In this document: positions 54,231 to 64,000 of the stretch, in pieces
Layout of the letters: every line of letters begins with the position of its first letter
Position numbering within the stretch: the stretch's first letter is position 1
Assembly (NCBI RefSeq): GCF_030435805.1
Contig: NC_081307.1
Location: forward strand, 12,382,501 to 12,446,500
From: Mustela lutreola
Lineage: Eukaryota; Chordata; Mammalia; Carnivora; Mustelidae
DNA length: 64,000 bases
Direction: 5' to 3'
Position numbers and translations under genes: made by a program
The notes under the pieces: model-generated
Database searches by the model: none
Told to the model about the DNA's origin: nothing
The model's input: the letters and a program-made list of their open reading frames with translations, nothing else

Positions 54231-57200
54231 ATGGAGCAGGACAGCTCTCGGGAAAACCCATCGCGGGAAGGCGCTTCCTTGCCGGGAGATCCGCCTTCCT
54301 CCACCCTTGGACAGGCTTTATCCCAGGTTTTGCACCGTCTCACCAGCGAGGAGTCCCGACGGGGCAAGGCCAGAAGTGCAGCAATTCAGGACCTCGATGC
54401 TCTAATAGAAGCTGCAGAATGTGATCAGTTGTTTGAGGGGAGCGACACGTCGCTCCGCGGAATGCCCGAGATGCTGGGGCAGGTGGCCAAAGCCCTGGGG
54501 AAGTATGCAGCCCCACCCAAGGAGCAGGAAGGTAGAGCTCGTGGCTACTCTGAAGTGGCTGAGAAGGGGGCAGCAGTTGGGGTACTGTTTCTTAAATTAA
54601 TGGGGAAGATTGAGGCGGCCAAGAATTCCTTGCTTTGTCCTACGTGGAAGATAGGCCTCCGTCCCTTGGCAGGACCCATCTATATTTTCGCCGTTACGCA
54701 TAGCTTGGAGCAACCGTGGACCAGCCCAAGATCCCGAGACGTTGCTGGGGAGGTGCTCGCCTTACTCCTCCGAACTACTCAGTGTGGTTCCGTGGCAGGA
54801 TTTCTGCACGGAGAAAATGAAGACGAGAAAGGGAGATTTACTTTAATAATGGAGCTTCTCAAACCAGATTTGAATAAGTGAGTATTTTTGTCAAAGAGGC
54901 CATTAACTCGAGCTTCATCCTAAAGTTTTAGAATTGTTAGAGCTCAAAGGAACCTGAGTTTCTTCGATGGTAAGATAAAGGAGTCCCGATAATAGCGGGT
55001 CTCTTAAGGCCCAGGAAGGTTGCGATTTTCTATAAATGACATTATTGGGTATTGGCAAATTCGACATTAGAGCCCAGGTTTTCAGACTCTCATTTCCTGG
55101 TGCTCTTTCCGGTTCTCATAACTGCCCTGAACTTTGGGAGTTCTGTCCCATTTATTTATACTCAAGTTTCTTAAGTTAGGTGAGGATGCGGATCTGGAGA
55201 GGATTTAAACTCAGAGTTTGAATTTAAAATTAGGGATGTTGAAACTCAGCACTAGTTATTAGATAAGAATGGTTATTAGATATGGAGGTGATGTTTGGGA
55301 TGAAAAAAGCCCTTCAGATTGTTATTAGCTAAAATATTTTCAGTGAGTTCCACTTGCTACTTTATATGTTACTATTAGTAGGAGGAGAGTGATGAGAAAA
55401 AACTGTACATAACTGTCATTTTACCAGGAACTTGAAGTTTTGAGGTAGGCTCATACTTTTTTTAATTGCTTCTGAGTAGGACCAGGTCAGAGAGCCTTTC
55501 TGAACCTGTTTCATTTTTTTGTAATATAAAGATGTTATCTATTACACAGTTATTTTGGAGGTTGAGTAACACATGTTTAAGCCCACTTTATAAGCTGTAA
55601 ATTGCTTTTGTTCAAATCTCGATTCACTTGCTCCCTTGTTATACTTACAATAATACAGAAGGTATTTCTCTTACTCCTCTCCTCCCCCACCTTTTAAAAA
55701 AGATTTTATTTATTAGACAGAGACAGTGAGAGAGGGAATACAAGCAGGGAGAGTGGGAGAGGGAGAAGTAAGCTCCCCACTGAGCAGGGAGCCTGGTGGT
55801 GGAACTCCATCCCAGGACCCTAGGATCACGACCTGAGCCAAAGGCAGATGCTCAGCTGACTGAGCCACCCAGGCGCCCCACTCCTTTCTCTCTTCTTAGC
55901 AGGTCTTCCCTGTAACCCCCCACACCATCACCACAGATTCTTTACAAGCTACTGTTCTAAATGCCTCCTTTTCATTGGATAAGCTTTGGACCTAGAGCCC
56001 TGGCTGAATGATTGTTAAATGTACTTAGTATTGGGTTTTTTTGTTTTTTGTTCTTTTAGTGCAAGTTCTGTAAATTATTTTGATCCAAATCTTAAAATGT
56101 ACAACACCAAGAGTTACATGTGATGTATTCTTTTCAAGGACAAGAAAATGGTCTGTTTAGCTTGAAGAGGTTGATTTTCTTTGCTAGTTAACACCACGTC
56201 ACTTTACTTAATGTGGTTTCACATTTCCGTGTAGGGAATCCTGGAAGAATAACCCAGCCACCAAACATGTTTTCTCATGGACTCTGCAACAGGTCACCCG
56301 ACCCTGGCTGAACCAACATCTGGAAAGGATACTTCCCCCATCACTGCTCATCTCGGATGACTATCAAACCGAGAACAAAATACTAGGTGTGCACTGCCTC
56401 CATCACATTGTGCTGAATGTGGTAAGCAGCTCTGCACTGTATCATCTGTGTAGATGGGACGGGTTGAGTCATGGTATCATTTTATCGTTGTCTTTTTATA
56501 TCTTATATTAACTTCTATTAATGTTGTTATGGCTACATTCATATATATATATATATATTTTTTTTTTTAAAGATTTTATTCATTTATTTGACGGAGAGAG
56601 AGGGATCACAAGTAGCAGAGAGGCAGGCAGAGAGGGAGAGGAGGAAGCAGGCTCCCCACTCAGCAGAGAGCCCGATGTGGGGCTCGATTCCAGGACCCTG
56701 AGATCATGACCTGAGCTGAAGGCAGAGGCTTAACTCACTGAGCCACCCAGGCACCCCTATTTATATATTTTTTCTTTATATTTTCTTTCTGCCAACCTAG
56801 TAGATTATACCTCATAAGTAACATGTATAAGACACCTGGGCCATCATCCTGCATGTCAAACTGAATAACCAGACCTTGAGTTGACTCAAGTTGACTTCCA
56901 AGAAGCAAAAAAATCAGAAACTGAAAGAAATTAAATCCAAATGTGCAAGCCATTATTATATTACTCAAGTAAACTTTTTTTTTTAACTGTGTATTTCGGA
57001 GTTTTTAAAATATACACAGAAGTAGAGAGTGATAATGAATCCTATGGCATGATCGATTCTGTGTATCCATACTTCAGTTTCAAAATTACCAACATTGCGG
57101 GGGTACCTGGGTGGCTCAGTCAGTTAAATACTGCCTTTCACTCAGGTCATGATCCCAGCATCCTGGGATCAAGCCCCACATGGGGCTCCCTGCTCAGCGG

Positions 57201-60200
57201 GGAGTCTGCTTCTTCCTCTGCCTTTCTCTCCTGCTTGTGTGCACATGTGCTCTCTCACAAAAATGAGTAAAATCTGGGATGCCTGAGTGGCTCAGTCAGT
57301 AAAGCGTCTGCCTTTAGCTCAGGTCATGATCCCAGGGTCCTGGGATTGAGTCCTTCATTGGGCTCCTTGCTCCAAAGGGAGCCTGCTTCTCTCTCTGCCC
57401 CTCCCCCTGCTCTCTTTGTCTCTGACAAATAAATAAAATCTTAAATAAATAAAATACTTTTAAAAATCACCAACATTTTGCAATGTTGGGAAACTTTTAA
57501 TTGGGTAATTTGTCTGCTTGCAGCCAGCTGCTGATTTGCTCCAGTATAACAGAGCCCAGGTCCTCTACCATGCCCTTTTCAACCACCTCTACACACCAGA
57601 GTACAACCTCATTCAGGTAATTGTACGACTTGTTTACTACTGTGAATCTCAGTTCTCAAATTTGAGTAGAAGTTGGTATTATATGAGTAAGAATAGTTGA
57701 GACACATTTTCCTCTTTTGGAAATTGAGGATGATGACTAAGTCATAGCCAACTTGAAAATAAAGCAGTAGCAAATGACTAGTGGAAATGTCTCAATACTA
57801 AGTAGGCATCCACATTTCTGAGTCTCCACAGAGCCAGTGATTTGTCTTCATCTAGGTCAATTTTATATCAGTTCTGTTGAACTGATAAAAAGTTCTTATA
57901 TGAACTTATATGAACATACATGAACAGAACTTATATGAAGTTCTGTTTTTATTAACTTGTGTCCTTCTCTGCTTCTTTGTTTCAACACACACTTGAAACT
58001 CTTTGTATGTTGGGTATTACAGTGACATTCTTCCTTCCAAAAGACACTGAGTATCTGCTGTGTGTGAGTAACCATTGTGGGTTCCAGGAGTGAATGGATC
58101 AGACAGAGCTTCTGGCTTTAAGAAACCCTTTGGAAAGACGTGTACTATACATGTGTATAGTACAGCATGAGGTTTGTGTAGAGTGCAGTGGATGTCCAGC
58201 AAAGGGTGGTTGACCAGGTTCGGTGGTGGTGGGACGGTTTTGGGAGCATTTGGGAAGGAGTGATATTTGAAGGATGAACAGAAGTTCTTGAGGAGGGGCA
58301 AGAACATTCTGAAGACAAAAGAAACAAGTTATATAAAATCAGAGGTAGAAGTAAGCTCTTTCTTCTACGCCTGTTCTCCCTTCCCCATGTCCCCATCCAC
58401 CTTTCTTTTCAAATATTAAGTATTAAATTGAGAATCCAGGTACTGATAGCCAAGAAGTTAGAGTTCTTTTGTTTCATAGCAAAGAGGAGTCTGAAAGAGA
58501 AGGTGTTAACTTGTTTGGAGATTACGTAAAACCAGCTTGAAAATATAAAGTAAAATACATTTCATGTATTGTATCTTTTAGAATTCTGACACAGACCCCA
58601 AGGATGGATTGATAAAGTTGCAAGACCAGTCAGCGAATGTGAATGCAAATGGGCAAACAGTTCTTTTCTCTTACTGCCTCCTAGGCTGTGCTCCTGTGTC
58701 TGCTGGATTTATTCCCCATCCTGGAGAAAGGCCTGCACTGGAAAGGAGGTGCCGCTCGACCCAGCACACACTGCGATGAGGTGCTGCGGTTGATCCTGAC
58801 CCACATGGAGCCGGAACACCGCCTTCTCTTACGTAGGACCTATGCAAGAAACCTCCCAGCGTTTGTGAAGAGGTGAGTGCCGGGCCTGCTGGTCTGGCCT
58901 GCTCCTCAAGTTCATCTCCTTGGTGCCACTTTTTCTCTTTACTTTTTAGGTTGGGGATCCTAACTGTCCGGCACTTGAAGAGGCTGGAGCGAGTCATCAT
59001 TAGTTATCTGGAGGTTTATGATGGACCAGAGGAGGAGGCTAGATTGAAGATACTGGAAACTCTGAAACTTCTCATGCAGTATGCATGGCCCAGGTAAAAC
59101 AGCCAAGCAGGCAGGTGTGTCAAGAGGGACAGAACTCAACCAGTTTTCTCTCCCGGGCTTGCCCAGGTGTACAGAGTCTTAAGGACATGCCTTGTATTTG
59201 AGTATTTCCCATGCTTACATTTCTATTAGGTTTTGAACTGAGGAAGTCATATTGAAAAGGTAAAATATACCCATTGTTACTGCAGGTGTACATCTCTCTA
59301 GATTTATAATGCATATTAGAATTTCAAAGGCCGCTTAGAAGTGCTACGGTAGACACACTTAACTTTGTTCACCCTAAGAGTTTTTTAAATCTGAGAGTAG
59401 AGAACTTCATTGCACGTTACCGAACACCTACCGAGCAGTAACCAGGAGACTCCTAATTGAGGATATGATTGCTTAGAAAGCATTCCAACTCGGGCTGGAG
59501 ATTGGTGTCAGAACAAAAAGCTGGAACCCAGACATGTTTTGTCAACAAACACTTTCTTGCTGGACAACAAAGTTGAATACACCTAGAGTGCAGTGCTCCA
59601 ACAACATCTGTCTTTTCTGAACCGTAGTTTTTACCCTTAGTTACATCTGTAACTGGACTGCCTTTGTTCGCTTCTGGTCTTTCTCCCCTACTGAACTCTA
59701 AGCCCACTCTGGGATATGGAGTATACAGAAGTTTACTCAGTACCTGGTTATTAAATACACCAATATCAAAAGAATGAATGGACTGGAACAGACTGGACGG
59801 ATGAATGAAACCGAATCCAGTTAATGCTGCCAGGCCTTTAAGAGCAGACGAAGCGCCCAAGTCGAGACTGGCAGGCCTAAGTGGGAAGGTTAGAAGAGGA
59901 TATCTTACGTGGAAGGAGGGGCTGGGGAGTGGGAAACAGCGGGTGTTATGTTGAGGACAGGTAGGAGAGCTGAGCAGCAAACAATGTAGGAAACCACTTA
60001 ATATTTATTAGGTGAAGAGATGCAGACTGTTAGTCTCCCAGTCACATTTCTGTCCAGAGATAGTTTAGTTTGCATATTTCCCACTACAAATTATTTTTCA
60101 GCTCTGATTAAGGCTTTTAAGGTTTTTTAAAAATTATTAAAAGAAGTACATACAATTAACCACTTAAAAGTGGACTCAGAAAAAAAAATATTTGGACTCT

Positions 60201-61940
60201 GTGACATTAATTACCTTCACAATTTTGTACAACCATCACCACATCATTTTCCAGAACTTTTTTTTAATCAAGATAAAAACCTTCAGAAAGACTAGTAAGT
60301 TGAAGTCAATATGCTGGGCTTAAGTGATGGTAAGCCAGGATCTGAACTAAATGACAGAAGATTCCAATTGACATGGAGGTCCCAGGTCCCAGAAACCAAG
60401 CTTATTTCTCCCACTTTAACTTCCAGGCCCAAAGCTGCATGAAAGTTGAAGTACTGTGGACCATTTCCTCTTTGGCCCAAAGTCTAAGCCCCTGGTAAGG
60501 GGAGATCCCACATCTCCCTTTTCAGGAGGGATGACTTCTTTACAGTAGAACCAGGTTCTAGAAGGGAGCAAGGTATTCTTAGGCAGAGTGTGTGTATGAG
60601 TACACACTACGCTGCAGGGAAAAAGGGGGCTTGAAGTTAAGAAATCTGGTATCTGGTCTCTCGTTCTGCTTCTAGCTCCATGGTCTTTAAGTCATTTAGG
60701 AAATGAGGGCCTGGATGGCCTTTGAAATCTGCTTTAATATCCTGATTTAGAGTATGAACTTAACTTTTTCTTCTTGATTCCAGAATTTCCTGTAGACTTG
60801 TGGTCTTGCTGAAGGCTCTCCTAAAACTGATATGTGATGTAGCAAGGGATCCAAATCTTACACCTGAGCCTGTTAAGAATGCCTTATTAGAAGAAGCCAC
60901 AGATTGCCTGATTCTCCTGGACCACTGTTCTCAAGGACAGGTGAAGGTAGGAGTCTGCATCCGGTCCTTAAGTAATTCCTATAACTTCGCATGCCTGACC
61001 GTCTGTAAATGAACATGGAAGGTTCAGACCCCCACCTTGGAGACAGCTACCCTTAATAGGGGGTTGATTAACACCCTTAGTCTTATTTTAAAGTGATTCA
61101 GAACTGTTTAGACCAAAAGGCAAGAGGGTTAGGAGAGGTCTCTGGGGGAGAGGACAGAAAATGTGCAAAATATTAAGTTTATAAAACTTAAGTTCTATTT
61201 TAGTCATCTGAATTTTTTTTTTAAATGATGAAATAGTGAGCTGTAAGCCACCAAGGAGTGATATAAGTAGAGTGATTCAGATCCCAAAAATGTTTCTAGT
61301 TTTTCCGGGGCAACCGTATTTTTCCATATTCCTATTTATTCATATGGGAATTCTTCCTTTAGGTTCACATTCCACAAAAGTTAACTTTTCAAAGCTAAAG
61401 CATATAATAGCTATCTGTCTATTTAAATATATTTAATAAACTATTACCTCATTTCTTCCCCCATAATCTTTAATTTAAAGTTATAAAGCAACATGAGAAG
61501 AAATTCATATCCTAAAAACATTTAGAAATAGTATTTGTTGTTTTACTAGTTTATTCAAATAACTTCGTGTCGGTTTTCATGTCAGGCAGTTTTCGAGCCC
61601 TGAATCCAATCTAATTTGCATGGGGGTATTAACCCACTTCTTCCTGAGCCAGCAGGACACATGCACGCCAACACATTTTAACGTAACACCTGTTCCATGA
61701 ACTGCTCTCTAGTCTCCTCTCTTCCTTCATTCCTTGAGTATGGTACCAAGAAAGAAGAACCAAGGTAAAAGGAAAAGTGTCAAAAAAAAAAAAAAAGAAA
61801 AAAAAAATCAAAGCCTATTTGGTTTCATGTTGCAGGATCTCCTGGCCAAAATTCTCCAAAGCTGTGAAGACAGCAAGGTGGTGAACTGTATCAGGAAAGT
61901 GCAGCAGGTGTCTGAAGGCGCGTCCTACGACAGAAATTAA
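54231..61940 (+). CDS. TTI2: TTI2, TELO2-interacting protein 2 (seven coding exons)
   Basis: Coding exons are 54231-54877, 56235-56421, 57524-57616, 58685-58872, 58950-59093, 60784-60946 and 61836-61940. All have GT/AG borders and the phases join cleanly. The sum is 1527 nt, or 508 aa, equal to human TTI2. It starts MEQDSSRENPSREG and ends QVSEGASYDRN. The protein is helical throughout with no enzyme motif, as expected for the HEAT-like TTI2 fold. Family knowledge: TTI2 joins TELO2 and TTI1 in the TTT complex, which works with HSP90 and R2TP to fold and stabilise the PIKK kinases (mTOR, ATM, ATR, DNA-PKcs, SMG1, TRRAP). Loss in humans causes an intellectual disability syndrome. The gene is divergent to SNORD13 and convergent with MAK16. 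No disrupted codon was seen. Confidence 0.98.
55697..55880 (-). repeat. CAN-SINE, - orientation, in TTI2 intron 1
   Basis: 'aaaaaagattttatttatta' start, older-type 'gagagagggaatacaagcag' tract, and 'gccacccaggcgcccc' end. Confidence 0.93.
56563..56757 (-). repeat. CAN-SINE, - orientation, in TTI2 intron 2
   Basis: Inserted next to a TA microsatellite ('catatatatatatata'). Ends 'gccacccaggcacccc'. Its young-type 'ggatcacaagtagcagagag' tract lies about 160 bases beyond the exon 56235-56421. Confidence 0.93.
57100..57275 (+). repeat. CAN-SINE, + orientation (first of a tandem pair)
   Basis: Head 'ggggtacctgggtggctcag' and shortened body ending 'cacaaaaatgagtaaaatc'. The pair is flanked by 'attaccaacatt' before and 'atcaccaacatt' after. 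Confidence 0.92.
57276..57470 (+). repeat. CAN-SINE, + orientation (second of a tandem pair)
   Basis: Head 'gggatgcctgagtggctcag' begins exactly at the end of the previous tail. No duplication separates the two copies. Ends about 55 bases before the TTI2 exon at 57524. Confidence 0.92.
59094..60783 (+). other. TTI2 intron 5, including an L1M-like fragment
   Basis: A 1.7-kb intron without CAN-SINEs. Around 60125-60285, 'ttttgtacaaccatcaccac' and nearby text resemble an old L1 3' UTR. The remainder is not recognised. Confidence 0.6.
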
Positions 61941-62140
61941 ATTTCTCATACGTTTAAAGTAGGAAGGCTTTTCTTCTTGTTCCAACTGTGTAAACAGAAT
62001 GATTTAAGAAAAAAGGTATTTTCATACTGAACATTATAACTAGACCTTCTTCTTCCTACTTTTACTCCCACAGAAGTAGGGAAGAGAGAACAAGAAAAAA
62101 AATGAAGTCTGGACATTTCTAAATAAAGTTGGGGGGTGGG
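61941..62140 (+). other. TTI2: TTI2 3' UTR with poly(A) signal
   Basis: A canonical AATAAA at 62122-62127 is followed by a GT/G-rich 'gttggggggtggggg' element. This gives a 3' UTR of about 200 nt, ending some 320 bases before the MAK16 stop codon on the other strand. Confidence 0.75.
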
Positions 62141-62464
62141 GGGGAGGACGCCAAGGAAGCGGGTGGATAGCATTTAAAATTTAGAAATATTTATACCCAC
62201 AAATTCATCTGTTAAACTTCTTGGGCTCAAGCTGTTACTTCAAAGCATATGCCAATGCTATAAAAATAACTGTTCACAACTTAAGACTTCCTTTACTTCC
62301 TCCCAGATTTCTTGCCCCACAGAAGTAGCATAAATATTAAAAACACAAATATTGTGTTCAATGCCATATGAAAGAGCAAAAACTGGAGGTGTGTACATGT
62401 TGATGGTAAAAGAAAGGAGGATGTTGAAAATGTTCAGTCCTGTTCATAAACGCCTGGGGCGAAG

Positions 62465-63711
62465 TCACGTCGTGTTGGCCTTGGCCGCAGGCTCTGTCTC
62501 CTCCTCATACTCTATCTCCACATAGGCTCTCTTTCTCCGCAAGGGTCCTTTCAAGGGTGTTTTGCCTTTATGTCTGGCATAAAGGGCCTTTTCTTCCTCC
62601 ACAGAGGATTTATCATCCTGATCATCACTGCTGGCATCCAGTTTATCCATATCCTGATATGGGGAGGAAAAGAAAAGAGAAAATGCTAGACTTATGGCCC
62701 AGATTCCTTTTACTGCACTCTCAATTTAGAACCAGAAAATTCATCTGCCTGTGTGTTCAGAAACCTTCTTTTCCCCGAAGGCCCAAAATCTCACCTCAAA
62801 ATCACTTATGTCACTCTCATCCACCTCGTCATCTTCCACAAACTCTCTCTTGCCCACATCCTAAAAGAAAACATAACTGTTAAGTTCAAAATACAGAATG
62901 AAAATTCTGCTTACACATCCAGTACTACTGTTTGATAAGTAAGTGCATAAACAACAGACGGATTCATAGTCTACTTACTAGGCTCAACCAAAATCTACTC
63001 ACTTCCAAGCTCAATACTTCTGATTTAAAAACATTTCAGGGACATCAATTCTCATGCCTAATACAAATTATTAGAGGTAAAACATCCTCATTTTAATCTG
63101 TTAGAAAAATCAGTTTATAGATGGAGCTTTACAAACAGTTATGTACATTTAATTAAACCTATTTTAATTTCAAAAATCAAAAAAGGGTTACTACTAGGAA
63201 AAGTACACCTATGTGCCTATGTGAGTGTTCCATGTGATTAAGCAACTACTTGCTAAATCTGGCCTTTTCCTAAAAATGCAATCATTCAAGTACCTCCCCT
63301 ATATTAATAGTGAAATTAAATCCTATATAAATTTCGGTAGGTTCCTTAATGGTATATTCTATCAGCTAGAAAGGATTCTTCATTTGTCCCCTAGCAGGAA
63401 AAGTTTTAGAATTCCAATAAGCAAAACTGTCCATGTGTAGTTTGTTGGCTGAGTTAAAATTAACCTCATGATAGAAAAAAATGACCAAAGAATTATTTTT
63501 GGTTAGGGGAATGAAAATGACATTCTGTCTCTTAAGTACATGTAAAAAGTTCTAGTTCTGCAGATTACTGCTCGTTGAAGCAAAAATAAACAAGGCTTAC
63601 TTCTTCATCTTCATCATCTTTTTCCTCAGAATCTGAAGAGTCACTGTCTGCCTCCTGCTGTTCCAGGGCCTTGTCGAAGGCGTGAATGGGGAAGTTGTAG
63701 ATGTCGCCATA
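62465..63711 (-). CDS. MAK16: MAK16, 60S ribosome-biogenesis factor, last three coding exons (partial)
   Basis: Read on the minus strand, exons are 63601-63711 (37 codons, [20 protein letters not shown]...), 62795-62860 (22 codons, [15 protein letters not shown]...) and 62465-62653 (62 codons plus stop, starting [11 protein letters not shown] and ending [11 protein letters not shown]). All borders are GT/AG and phase 0. Together they make the last 121 residues of a protein that is about 300 aa in other mammals. This part is the acidic, Ser/Asp/Glu-rich tail plus a basic patch ([18 protein letters not shown]). The conserved N-terminal Cys-containing and L28e-like domains lie beyond the window edge. 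Family knowledge: yeast Mak16 works in the nucleolus with Rpf1, Nsa1 and Rrp1 in early pre-60S assembly. Convergent with TTI2. Confidence 0.95.
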
Positions 63712-64000
63712 CTGAAGAACAGAAACACACACCGGCTTTAATGACATCTCAGTCTTACACTTGAAGTCCATGTCCAAGAAGCATATTCCTCAGTGATTGA
63801 ATGAGAATACTTAACTTGATACGTAGTAGTATTTCTGTATTAATTTCAAGCCTAGAATCAACAATGTCTTCAAAAACACATTTTAAATAATCAGTGGTTA
63901 AAGTCAAACAGGTAACTTCCATGAAGAATAGAAGCACATCACTGAAAACGTAGTAGTGTATAAAACCCATGGGTTAGAACACATGTAAATTTGCTGACAG
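63712..64000 (-). other. MAK16 intron, incomplete at window edge
   Basis: No further MAK16 exon is seen to the right edge. A splice acceptor 'gttcttcag' borders 63711. The next upstream exon must lie outside the window. Confidence 0.75.

Noticed and set aside
813-57470. tRNA-like A/B-box sequences at many sites
   Set aside because: They are the heads of tRNA-derived CAN-SINEs with SINE bodies and tails. No free-standing tRNA gene was found.
1-64000. CRISPR arrays, operons, riboswitches, prophage or bacterial defence systems
   Set aside because: The window is vertebrate nuclear DNA with spliced genes and SINEs. No regularly spaced repeats or prokaryotic gene layout are present.

Overview
This window is ordinary nuclear DNA from a placental mammal in the order Carnivora. 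It holds dozens of tRNA-Lys-derived CAN-SINEs (SINEC) on both strands. Their heads read 'cctgggtggctcagt', and their tails end in a CT-rich stretch followed by 'aaataaataaaatctt'. The common young subtype, with 'gcctacttgtgatctc' before the tail, suggests a caniform and most likely a mustelid or close relative; that narrower placement is inference.

Four protein-coding genes and one snoRNA gene can be read exon by exon. In order they are DUSP26 (+, coding exons 6171-8918), RNF122 (+, 21001-35103), SNORD13/U13 (-, 53360-53464), TTI2 (+, 54231-61940) and the last three coding exons of MAK16 (-, 62465-63711; the gene runs off the right edge). The order and orientations match human 8p12 read in reverse. 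DUSP26 (211 aa), RNF122 (155 aa) and TTI2 (508 aa) splice to the expected full lengths with no broken exon.

Layout: 1-3900 is flank with a CpG-rich block at the left edge, MIRs and SINEs. 3880-4420 is the DUSP26 CpG island and probable non-coding first exon. 9600-20000 is intergenic, with SINEs, MIRs, an L1 3' end and an MLT1-type LTR fossil. 20150-21150 is the RNF122 CpG island. 36100-52200 is a SINE-rich intergenic stretch with a long mammalian-wide L1 3'-UTR relic (48525-51760) and one unusually repeat-free piece (39810-42320). 52400-53170 is a CpG island with no recognised gene. 53465-54160 is the divergent SNORD13/TTI2 promoter. TTI2 and MAK16 converge tail to tail.

The genes do not form an operon. 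DUSP26 is a dual-specificity phosphatase, RNF122 a membrane RING-H2 E3 ligase, SNORD13 an 18S rRNA acetylation guide, TTI2 a TTT-complex co-chaperone subunit for PIKK kinases, and MAK16 a 60S ribosome-biogenesis factor.

I found no CRISPR array, no intact mobile-element gene and no clear sign of a previously undescribed system. The points most worth checking are the snRNA-type promoter of SNORD13, the orphan CpG island with its 42-bp tandem duplication, the GGGGGC repeat just after the likely DUSP26 first exon, and SINEs stacked repeatedly at the same target site.
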